Below, in pieces: positions 1 through 5,833 of a DNA stretch of 5,833 bases. Positions within the stretch are counted from its first letter, which is position 1. Each line of letters starts with the position of its first letter. Under the pieces are notes generated by a model. The model had not been told where the DNA came from. It did not search any database and saw only the letters and a list, made by a program, of their open reading frames with translations. This stretch comes from Ignavibacteriales bacterium UBA6490 (lineage in GTDB: Bacteria > Bacteroidota > Ignavibacteria > Ignavibacteriales > Ignavibacteriaceae): contig DJMM01000100.1 in the NCBI GenBank assembly GCA_002435365.1, positions 4,883 to 10,715 on the forward strand. Direction: 5' to 3'. The position numbers were made by a program, and so were the translations under genes.

Positions 1-2318
1 GCTTTAACTCCGGTAAGGATTTCAATTCCCTCCTCCACTCTAGAGATAGGGTAGATATGAAACTCCTTCTTTGCAACCGCTTCGATTACATCTTCGCGCA
101 GCATGAGGTCTTTTACATTCTGGATAGGTATTATAACACCCTGCTGTTTATTCAGTCCCTCGGAGTTACAAATATCGAAGAATCCCTCTATCTTTTCATT
201 AACTCCGCCGATAGGCTGTACATCGCCTTTCTGGTTCAATGAGCCGGTTACGGCGATCGATTGTTTAATAGGCAGTCCTGCCAGAGTTGAAAGGAGCGCA
301 AATATTTCAGCACAGGATGCACTGTCGCCATCCACAGTACCGTAGGATTGTTCAAAAACAAGATTAGCATTAAAGGAGAGGGGCAGATTCTGTCCGAAAG
401 TTTCCCTGAAATATCCTGAAATAATCAGGACTCCTTTGTTATAATGCCTTCCGCTCATACCCGCTTCTCGTTCAACATTTATAATGCTGCCGCTACCGAG
501 TGATACTGTTGCAGTTATTCGGGTAGGTCGTCCAAATGAATAAAAGTCGGCATTATAGATTGCCAGTCCGTTTATCTGTCCGATCCTTTCACCTTTAGTA
601 TCGATAAGAAGTGTTTTTTCCTCGAACATTTCGTTTACTTTTGATTCAAGCATGCCATGTCTGTCCATTGCGAACTTATATGCTTTTTTCACATGAGCGG
701 CGCCAACCACTTCAAATCCGTCATCCCGCGCCCAGAAATTTGATTCGCGTGCAAGGTCAGCTAGAATGGAAAATCTGGTTGAAAGCTTATTCTGGCTCCC
801 GGTGAGTTTTGCAGCGATCTCCAGAAGGAAGGCAATTGCCGAGCTGTCGAATTCAAGCAGGTTTTCATCTTTAATGAATTTTTTAATTACCCGGGCATAC
901 TCGCCGAGTACCTTATCGCTTCTTCTGATCTCGTAATCAAAATCGGCTTTAACTTTGAATATCTTTTTGAAATCGTATTCGTGCTCAGTGAGCAGGGAAT
1001 ATAGATACTGGCTTCCGAGGAGTATCACCTTTGAATTTATTTCAATAGCTTCAGGTTTAAGGGATGAGGGTGAATACTGGTTTGAATAATAAGGATCGTG
1101 CATTTCAAGTTTGCGGTAGGTAAGAACCCTTTTCAGGGTTCTCCAGACACCCGGTTCCTCAAAGAGATGATTCACATTCAGTACAAGAAATCCTCCGTTT
1201 GCCCTGAGCAGCGAACCTCCTTTGATATTTGTAAAATCGCTTATCCAGCCGCCCCGTCCGTCACTTACTTTTTCAACGGTTCCGAATACATTCATATATG
1301 TCGGTGAGGTCTCAATAACAACAGGACATTCTTTTGTATCGCTGTTATCAAGCACAATATTCACATCATAATCTCTGAAGTAATCGATTGTATAGCCGTC
1401 GGCAGTAGTATCGCCCTCAGGTTTTACTCCTTTGAACAAACCAATGTTATAAAGAATGCTTTCCGACAGCTGTTCAAGATAATCTTTAACCTTTTCGGTA
1501 TTATACTGTTCTTTAAGGTTATCGATAAGTGCTTTTACAACCACTTCAACCGATTTTCTTTCCAGTTCGCCGAGCTTTTTATTTATTTCCTGGCTCAGCT
1601 TCAGGCTCTTTCTGAACAATTTCTGAAGCTCCTGCTGATGAATATTATACCGCTTAAGGATCTCTTCTGCAGATTCCTTGGTAAGCTGCTGATCGGCAAT
1701 AAGCTTATCGAGCTGGAATATGGTTACGGCTTTTCCATTAATAAGCGGAAGGAGGTCAGGCCTGGTCAGCTCTCCGAACTTAACCTGTCCCAGCGCAAAA
1801 TTTTCTTTACGCATCCTCTCTTCGAAATCATTCATCAGGTTTTTTTCGATATCGCTGTATTTAGCAATAAGCTCCTGTCTGTGCTTCATATATGATTCGC
1901 TTTCCAGCGAATGTGGGATTTTTCTTTTAAGAAGATTAACAGCAGAGGAGAGGTCATTTTTAAATTCTTTTGCTTTACCTGCTGCAAAAACGAGCATGAC
2001 AGGTCTGTCAGGGTCCTTAAAATTATTAACATAGGCATAATCACAAAGTTCGGAACATTCGGAACTTATTCTTTCGAGCACTTTTTTAACTGTTGTGGCT
2101 TTTCCTGTACCTGAAAGTCCGGCAATAAAAATATTATAACCGGGGCTTTTCAGATCAACCCCCAGCCGGATTGCTCTTAATGCTCTCTCCTGTCCGAGTA
2201 TGCCTTCGATCGGTTCAAGTTCAAGGGTGGAATCAAAGTCGAATGCATCAGGATTGCAGATCCATCTTAATTCTTCAGGTTTAAGTTCTTTGAATTTGGA
2301 GGGTTTATTGTTTTTCAT
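1..2318 (-). CDS. Lon-family ATP-dependent protease (COG1067, LonB-like, peptidase S16), C-terminus cut by window edge
   Basis: Cytoplasmic AAA+ serine protease that unfolds and degrades proteins. The frame is open from ATG at 2316-2318 to base 1 (772 codons plus two bases), so only a short C-terminal piece should be missing for a family of roughly 800 residues. The N-terminus (MKNNKPSKFKELKPEELRW) begins as family members do. The P-loop GLSGTGKA is at residues 67-74, with K73. A helical, charged, probably coiled-coil stretch covers about 110-280. The Walker-B-like strand GGFLVLN is at 375-381, followed by the W..LKR pattern. The Lon protease domain fills the last ~200 residues: catalytic Ser666 in DGDSAS and Lys709 in GGVNEKIEGF, 43 apart as in classical Lon (S679/K722 in E. 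coli). There is no Lon N-terminal substrate-binding domain, so it is not housekeeping LonA. A weak AGG lies 7 bases before ATG. Family identity is firm; substrates cannot be read from the sequence. Confidence 0.95.
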   Translation of the reverse strand, partial: MKNNKPSKFKELKPEELRWICNPDAFDFDSTLELEPIEGILGQERALRAIRLGVDLKSPGYNIFIAGLSGTGKATTVKKVLERISSECSELCDYAYVNNFKDPDRPVMLVFAAGKAKEFKNDLSSAVNLLKRKIPHSLESESYMKHRQELIAKYSDIEKNLMNDFEERMRKENFALGQVKFGELTRPDLLPLINGKAVTIFQLDKLIADQQLTKESAEEILKRYNIHQQELQKLFRKSLKLSQEINKKLGELERKSVEVVVKALIDNLKEQYNTEKVKDYLEQLSESILYNIGLFKGVKPEGDTTADGYTIDYFRDYDVNIVLDNSDTKECPVVIETSPTYMNVFGTVEKVSDGRGGWISDFTNIKGGSLLRANGGFLVLNVNHLFEEPGVWRTLKRVLTYRKLEMHDPYYSNQYSPSSLKPEAIEINSKVILLGSQYLYSLLTEHEYDFKKIFKVKADFDYEIRRSDKVLGEYARVIKKFIKDENLLEFDSSAIAFLLEIAAKLTGSQNKLSTRFSILADLARESNFWARDDGFEVVGAAHVKKAYKFAMDRHGMLESKVNEMFEEKTLLIDTKGERIGQINGLAIYNADFYSFGRPTRITATVSLGSGSIINVEREAGMSGRHYNKGVLIISGYFRETFGQNLPLSFNANLVFEQSYGTVDGDSASCAEIFALLSTLAGLPIKQSIAVTGSLNQKGDVQPIGGVNEKIEGFFDICNSEGLNKQQGVIIPIQNVKDLMLREDVIEAVAKKEFHIYPISRVEEGIEILTGVK

Positions 2319-2443
2319 ATGAGAGCCTGTAATTTATTCGGTATTTATCAAAGGAAAACTTAATTATTATTGATGTAATTATAAAGAGGGATTTGCAACA
2401 ACTTCTTTTTTTTATATTTTCGCTTAATGAAAGCAGAGGATAA
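2319..2443. promoter_or_regulatory. Divergent intergenic region with weak promoter candidates for both flanking genes
   Basis: This AT-rich spacer separates the start of the Lon-like gene from the start of the membrane-protein gene, so it must carry promoters for both directions. For the plus strand, TTG at 2393-2395 followed after 17 bases by TATATTTT (2413-2420) is one base off the Bacteroidota -7 consensus TAnnTTTG and would start transcription near 2424. For the minus strand, TAAGTTTT (2355-2362) also matches 7 of 8, but no TTG stands at the right distance upstream; a TATAAT (minus strand, 2378-2383) is present without a good -35. No operator-like inverted repeat or terminator stands out. 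The spacer's role is secure from gene layout; the individual boxes are weak. Confidence 0.35.
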
Positions 2444-2947
2444 GTGAATAGAACTAACTTAATTATAGGATATCTCGTTATTTTGATTTTTTTAGCTGTT
2501 ATTCTGAGAATTTCCGGAATAATCAGCTTTACAATTCTCGATCTGCTTAACTATTTATTTATGTTTGCAGGCATATCCGCTGTATTCAGCTCATTTGGGA
2601 AAGAAAGAAAGGGGATTCTGTTTTCTGGCTCAACCCTATTCCTTATCGGAATAGTAATATATGTAACTTCAAAATTTGACCTGGAGGAGGCAAGACAGAT
2701 TGTTTTCCTTTCGGTTCTGTTCATTATCGGTGTCGGTTTTTTACTTCTGTTTATAGACAGCACCTCGCAGAAGATTTACCTTGTGTTTTCTCTTTTCTTT
2801 ATTGCCTGCGGACTGCTTTATATTGTTTTTTTGCGAAGGTCAGTACTTTCCGGATTTGCGGATTCGCTGTTGGCAATGGTGAAAAGTTATTGGCTGATAC
2901 TGCTGGTAATAGCAGGTTTTATTCTCCTGCTTCGGAGGAAATCCTAA
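2444..2947 (+). CDS. Six-helix integral membrane protein of unknown function
   Basis: I do not recognise this 167-residue protein as a named family. It is almost entirely hydrophobic, with six likely membrane helices at about residues 5-22, 28-50, 56-75, 85-104, 110-130 and 146-164, joined by short charged loops, and it ends in RRKS. There is no signal peptide separate from helix 1 and no enzymatic motif. The third-helix pattern (GILFSGSTLFLIG) and the ending YWLILLVIAGFILLLRR loosely recall the LiaI/LiaF-like (DUF5668) membrane regions, which is only a tentative resemblance. The start is GTG, preceded by GAGG at 2436-2439 with a four-base gap, shorter than ideal. No ATG lies upstream in this frame. 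The gene's 3' end overlaps the anti-sigma gene tail to tail by four bases. T-rich codons reflect its hydrophobic content rather than transfer. It is probably real, because a continuous membrane topology of this kind is unlikely by chance. Confidence 0.8.
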   Translation: MNRTNLIIGYLVILIFLAVILRISGIISFTILDLLNYLFMFAGISAVFSSFGKERKGILFSGSTLFLIGIVIYVTSKFDLEEARQIVFLSVLFIIGVGFLLLFIDSTSQKIYLVFSLFFIACGLLYIVFLRRSVLSGFADSLLAMVKSYWLILLVIAGFILLLRRKS

Positions 2948-3900
2948 TCCGGACTCCTAAGATAAATTTTTCTTCCCGGTGTAACCGATCCCTCTTCAGG
3001 TTCCTCCGTTAAAAGGAACCTTCTGCCCGTTTCTCTTCCAAGCTTCGGCATTGTAAAATAAAAATATCCTTCATCCGTTTTCGGGGTAAATAACCCGATC
3101 GGGAAAGTACCGCCGCTGTTCATAAACCACAGCTGGTATTTTTTTCCCACACTGGGAACCGGTAGACCTGAAAGATAAAGGTAAGCCCTGCTGGTTGAGT
3201 AGTTAAGATAAATTCTTCCGAATCCGTCCGGATAAGTTTCACTTCCCGCAAGCAAGTACACTTTTGTATCTTTTTTCTGAAGCAGCGACAATAATCCGCT
3301 GTTAACAGCCATATCTGAATTCAGCTTCTGCATTTCCCCGTTCAGCCTTTCAACTTCATCCTGGTATGATGCTGTTTTATTACTAAAGAAAACAAATGCA
3401 ATTGCAAAGCCAAGAATAAGTGCGGCCGCGGAGTATATATAAAGATGCGATCTTTTTACTGGGCGCAGCGCATGCGTTGAAGTAAGCTTTATATCCCCGA
3501 ATTCTTTGCTTTTTCTTGTTTCTTCAAATGAAGCAGGCTCCCTGGTCTGTCCGGTTATTCTTACAAATTTATCAGACCCCGTTTCTGCCGGGCTCTTATT
3601 AATAATTTCGCTGGCAATATCCCTTATGGGATTTGTTTTTGGTGGTTCCCCTTCCTGCGGTTCAACTTCTATACCGGTTTTCTGTTTAAGCCTGTACAGT
3701 TTCCTGGCTATTTTTTCCTTTACTTTCTCATCGGGTATTTCAGCACTTAATGCAGAAGGGAATAAAGCGGCGAGATTTTGATATTTCCCAAGCTCCTTTA
3801 AATTAAAATCCGGGTCATTTTTAATATCTGTTCTGAACTGCCTTGTCTCTTCCGGATCCAGACATCCCAGCGCATAAGCCTGTATCTTGTTGTTCAGCAT
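2944..3900 (-). CDS. Membrane-anchored anti-sigma factor, RskA-like (anti-sigma-K C-terminal domain)
   Basis: Probable inhibitor of the ECF sigma factor encoded just upstream, 318 residues. The N-terminal cytoplasmic part opens with IQAYALGCLDPEE, the conserved helix of RskA/ChrR-type anti-sigma domains (about 1-72). It lacks the HxxxCxxC zinc motif; C13 is the only cysteine. A polar, proline-containing linker of about 75 residues (75-150) follows, then one membrane helix at 152-173 and a short charged coiled coil at 176-199. The extracytoplasmic domain (about 205-318) has the RskA hallmarks KKYQLWFM (253-260), G-[LF]-F around 269-271, and FLLTEEPEEGSVTPG (295-309). Topology is N-in, C-out. 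ATG at 3898-3900 shares its A with the sigma stop (TGATG) and has GGGGA eight bases upstream, so translation is probably coupled. In the best-known system (mycobacterial SigK/RskA) regulated proteolysis releases the sigma factor; no site-2 protease gene is visible here. The stop TAG overlaps the stop of the convergent membrane-protein gene. Confidence 0.9.
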   Translation of the reverse strand: MLNNKIQAYALGCLDPEETRQFRTDIKNDPDFNLKELGKYQNLAALFPSALSAEIPDEKVKEKIARKLYRLKQKTGIEVEPQEGEPPKTNPIRDIASEIINKSPAETGSDKFVRITGQTREPASFEETRKSKEFGDIKLTSTHALRPVKRSHLYIYSAAALILGFAIAFVFFSNKTASYQDEVERLNGEMQKLNSDMAVNSGLLSLLQKKDTKVYLLAGSETYPDGFGRIYLNYSTSRAYLYLSGLPVPSVGKKYQLWFMNSGGTFPIGLFTPKTDEGYFYFTMPKLGRETGRRFLLTEEPEEGSVTPGRKIYLRSPD

Positions 3901-4475
3901 CAGCTTTTCCCCATAAGATTTGTTTTAAAGTTTGTTAATGCTGTGCGGATTTTTGCTTTTACGGTTTCGGTGGGAATATTAAGCTTTTCGGCAATTTCCT
4001 TTTCCGTCAATCCATCATAGAAAGCCAGTGAAAGCACATACTGCTGTGCATCGGTTAATTTGATAAGCGCGTTTTCAACATTAACCTTTAAGCCGTTTGC
4101 AATCCTGTAGTCGATCTTTTCTATCACCGGTGAGAGCATCGGAATGATGAACTCGTCTTCATACTCATCGGAATATTCCGGCATTGTTGAGTTTTCCCTT
4201 AGTCTCCTGACCACATCCACCCCCTTATTCCTTGCAAGGAGCACAAGCCATGCATACACGCTGGATAATTCCGGGTTAAACAGTATGCTCTTTTTCCATA
4301 TGATCACAAAAACTTCAGTAAGAACTTCTTCAGCAAGCCTTTCATCTGTTACTATTTTTCTTAATGTGGTATACAGGATGGGAGCATAGCGGTTGTATAA
4401 AGCTTCCAGCGCCTTCGAATCAGCAGAAGCAATTTTCTGAAAAATTTCTATGTCGCTGGATGAACCTGTGATCAA
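3900..4475 (-). CDS. ECF (sigma-70 family, group 4) RNA polymerase sigma factor
   Basis: A 191-residue alternative sigma factor directing RNA polymerase to a signal-dependent promoter set. Region 2 lies at about 24-92: ALYNRYAPILYTTLR, then LAEEVLTEVFVIIW for core binding and -10 recognition, and AWLVLLARNKGVDVVRR. An acidic linker (EYSDEYEDEF, about 100-109) leads to region 4 at about 133-187, with ALIKLTDAQQYVLSLAFYDG and the helix-turn-helix GLTEKEIAEKLNIPTETVKA. Length and domain order are normal for ECF factors, and the RskA-type partner downstream places it near the SigK-like groups. The start is TTG (4473-4475). Upstream, an in-frame TAA lies six codons before it with no ATG or GTG between, the next methionine is at residue 98 inside the linker, and GGAG (4484-4487) sits eight bases before TTG, so TTG is well supported. 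A Bacteroidota-type promoter precedes it. The protein has no cysteine. The exact regulon is unknown. Confidence 0.93.
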   Translation of the reverse strand: MITGSSSDIEIFQKIASADSKALEALYNRYAPILYTTLRKIVTDERLAEEVLTEVFVIIWKKSILFNPELSSVYAWLVLLARNKGVDVVRRLRENSTMPEYSDEYEDEFIIPMLSPVIEKIDYRIANGLKVNVENALIKLTDAQQYVLSLAFYDGLTEKEIAEKLNIPTETVKAKIRTALTNFKTNLMGKS

Positions 4476-4483
4476 ATCTTTAA

Positions 4484-4487
4484 CTCC
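4484..4487 (-). promoter_or_regulatory. Shine-Dalgarno site that fixes the TTG start of the sigma factor
   Basis: On the minus strand the sequence reads CCGGAGTTAAAGATTTG, placing GGAG eight bases ahead of TTG. No ATG or GTG follows before residue 98 in this frame, so this site decides the start. The ribosome binding site is good, while the initiation codon is a weak one. Confidence 0.7.
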
Positions 4488-4500
4488 GGATGTTTAAATA

Positions 4501-4531
4501 CAAAACTAAACGGACGCCTTATAAAAATCAA
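4501..4531 (-). promoter_or_regulatory. Candidate Bacteroidota-type promoter for the sigma/anti-sigma operon
   Basis: Read on the minus strand, TTG (4529-4531) is followed after 20 bases by TAGTTTTG (4501-4508), a full match to the TAnnTTTG -7 element used by the main sigma factor of Bacteroidota, with the TTG at the expected -33 spacing. Transcription would begin near 4497, leaving a leader of about 20 bases that contains the GGAG site. The match is short and the region AT-rich, so chance cannot be excluded. Self-regulation by the ECF factor itself is common for such operons, but an ECF-type promoter cannot be recognised without knowing its target sequence. Confidence 0.45.
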
Positions 4532-4558
4532 TCTCAAAGAAGCTTTATAAATAATATT

Positions 4559-5833
4559 CTATTCCAGGTCCAGAAGGATCTGTCTTAGTTTTTCCAGGCT
4601 GCTCTCCCAGTCCCGCTTTTTAGCTCTTTCTTTTTCAACAACCTCGGGAGCAGCATTGGCAACAAATTTTTCGTTTGATAATTTCTTCTCTATTCCCGCA
4701 AGACCACCTTCGATCCTGGCAATCTCCTTAAGGATCCTGTTTTTTTCAGTAACTGTGTCAATCAGTTCGCCGAGAGGTACGAAAATTTCAGTATCCTTAA
4801 CTACCGAAGCCGCACTGAATTTTGGTTTGTTTATTCCGGGTCCGAAAGTAACTTCCTCCGCTTTTGCAAGCTTCTTTATATAGTCAATCTGATGTTCTTC
4901 AATTTTGGCAGATTTTATTAATACCTTTACATTTTTTGAAGGAGCAATGTTCATCTCACCGCGGATATTCCTTAATGCAGTGATAATACCCATCACAAAT
5001 TCCATCTCACTTTCCGCAGAAAGATTTATTTTAGCCGGATCCACCACAGGATATACCGATGTCGATATGCTTTCTTTTTCTTCTCTTTCTTGTATCGAAT
5101 GCCACAGCTCCTCTGTTATATAAGGCATAAAAGGATGAACCATCTGAAGAAGCTTTTCAAAAATATCCAGCGCCCTTGTAAGCACTGCGGTTTTAACTTC
5201 TTCATCATCAGAGTAAATCCTGTTTTTAATCAGCTCCAGGTACCAGTCGCAGAAGTCATTCCATACAAATGCATAAACTGTTTTTGCCGCAATGTTAACT
5301 TCGAATTTATCCATTGCCGAATCGATTTCCATAAGGGTGCGGTTAAGACGGGAGAGGATCCATTTATCCGCAAAATCGACCTGTTTTTCCAGAAGGGCCT
5401 TATCTGTTTTTATACTGGAAGCATTCATCATCAGGAAGCGGCCGGCGTTCCATATCTTGTTTGCAAAATTTCTGCCCAGTTCACACTTGTCGCTGCTGAA
5501 ATATACATCCTGTCCCATGGGGGCTAGGTATATCATAGTGAACCTTAATGCATCGGCACCGAATGTTGTAATCAGTTCATTGGGATCGGGGGAATTGCCA
5601 AGACTCTTTGACATTTTCCGTCCTTCAGGATCTCTTACAATACTTGTGAAATATACATCATGGAACGGTATGTCTTTCTTAAAATGCAGTCCTGCCATTA
5701 TCATCCTTGCTACCCAGAAGAAGATAATATCGGGAGCAGTTACCAGAAGGTCGGTGGGATAATAATATTTCACTTCCTTATCTGTTCTGAATACACCGTA
5801 TGCCCAAAGCCAGCTCGATGCCCAGGTGTCAAG
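4559..5833 (-). CDS. valS: Valyl-tRNA synthetase, C-terminal part (5' end beyond window)
   Basis: Class Ia aminoacyl-tRNA synthetase joining valine to tRNA-Val in the cytoplasm. The frame is open to the right-hand edge, giving 424 residues of a protein normally near 880-950; the HIGH motif and most of the editing domain are outside. The visible part starts LDTWASSWLWAYGVF, then YYPTDLLVTAPDIIFFWVA and the KMSKS loop (GRKMSKSLGN, motif at 5603-5617) that stabilises valyl-adenylate formation. The helical anticodon-binding domain follows (DKWILSRLNRTL near 5370 and NDFCDWYLELIK near 5240, PFMPYITEELWHSI near 5110). The last ~70 residues form the ValRS-specific C-terminal coiled-coil arm (LGELIDTVTEKNRI, KLSNEKFVANAAPEVV). 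The stop TAG at 4559-4561 is a complete end. The GTG at 5771-5773 is an internal valine codon, not a start. No strong terminator separates it from the sigma gene 83 bases downstream. Confidence 0.97.
   Translation of the reverse strand, partial: LDTWASSWLWAYGVFRTDKEVKYYYPTDLLVTAPDIIFFWVARMIMAGLHFKKDIPFHDVYFTSIVRDPEGRKMSKSLGNSPDPNELITTFGADALRFTMIYLAPMGQDVYFSSDKCELGRNFANKIWNAGRFLMMNASSIKTDKALLEKQVDFADKWILSRLNRTLMEIDSAMDKFEVNIAAKTVYAFVWNDFCDWYLELIKNRIYSDDEEVKTAVLTRALDIFEKLLQMVHPFMPYITEELWHSIQEREEKESISTSVYPVVDPAKINLSAESEMEFVMGIITALRNIRGEMNIAPSKNVKVLIKSAKIEEHQIDYIKKLAKAEEVTFGPGINKPKFSAASVVKDTEIFVPLGELIDTVTEKNRILKEIARIEGGLAGIEKKLSNEKFVANAAPEVVEKERAKKRDWESSLEKLRQILLDLE

Noticed and set aside
57..2114. 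Several plus-strand open frames of 60-104 codons
   Set aside because: All lie antisense to the continuous Lon-like reading frame, whose catalytic motifs are intact. Their translations show no domain and no good ribosome binding sites; they are shadows.
4144..4389. Plus-strand frame opposite the sigma factor
   Set aside because: It overlaps the conserved region 2 and linker of the sigma gene on the other strand and shows no recognisable protein features.
4515..4558. Possible terminator after valyl-tRNA synthetase (AAAG-CTT-CTTT with later T-run)
   Set aside because: The stem is only four A/T-rich base pairs, with a three-base loop and a T-run about eight bases away, too weak to call.
5090..5762. 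Two overlapping plus-strand frames of 145 and 156 codons
   Set aside because: Both are antisense to the KMSKS and anticodon-binding regions of valyl-tRNA synthetase, and they overlap each other; long shadow frames arise from the codon bias of the real gene.
5771..5773. GTG as a start for a shorter 404-residue synthetase
   Set aside because: The frame continues upstream to the window edge with conserved ValRS sequence (LDTWASSWLW), so the GTG codes for an internal valine.
1..5833. tRNA, rRNA, CRISPR arrays, insertion sequences, tandem repeats
   Set aside because: Nearly the whole window is coding; the two spacers (125 and 83 bp) show no cloverleaf, repeat-spacer pattern, transposase or terminal repeat.

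Overview
The window carries five protein-coding genes and no RNA gene, mobile element or CRISPR array that I can support. Base composition is moderately AT-rich. The protein types, the way the valyl-tRNA synthetase diverges (DTWASSWLWAYGVF in place of the common DTWFSSALWPFS), and a promoter of the TTG / TAnnTTTG kind ahead of the sigma-factor gene point to a member of the Bacteroidota/Chlorobi/Ignavibacteria group. This lineage call is inference, not proven.

Layout. Positions 1-2318 (minus strand) hold most of a Lon-family ATP-dependent protease of the COG1067 'LonB-like' type, cut at the window edge close to its C-terminus. A 125-bp divergent spacer (2319-2443) separates it from a plus-strand gene (2444-2947) for a small six-helix membrane protein of unknown function. 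That gene meets the next one tail to tail, with the stop codons overlapping. Positions 2944-4475 (minus strand) hold a two-gene regulatory module: an ECF sigma factor followed by its probable membrane-anchored anti-sigma factor of the RskA type, joined by a TGATG stop/start overlap. An 83-bp spacer with a candidate promoter lies upstream. Positions 4559-5833 (minus strand) hold the C-terminal part of valyl-tRNA synthetase, cut by the right-hand edge of the window.

How they work together. The sigma/anti-sigma pair is the only clear functional unit. The anti-sigma factor should hold the sigma factor at the inner membrane until a signal, probably sensed by the extracytoplasmic domain, releases it. 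The Lon-like protease and valyl-tRNA synthetase are housekeeping genes that look like ordinary chromosomal neighbours. The six-helix protein is physically tied to the sigma module only by its convergent overlapping end. I see no evidence of a novel defence or mobile system. The most interesting parts are the sigma/anti-sigma module and the unannotated membrane protein beside it.
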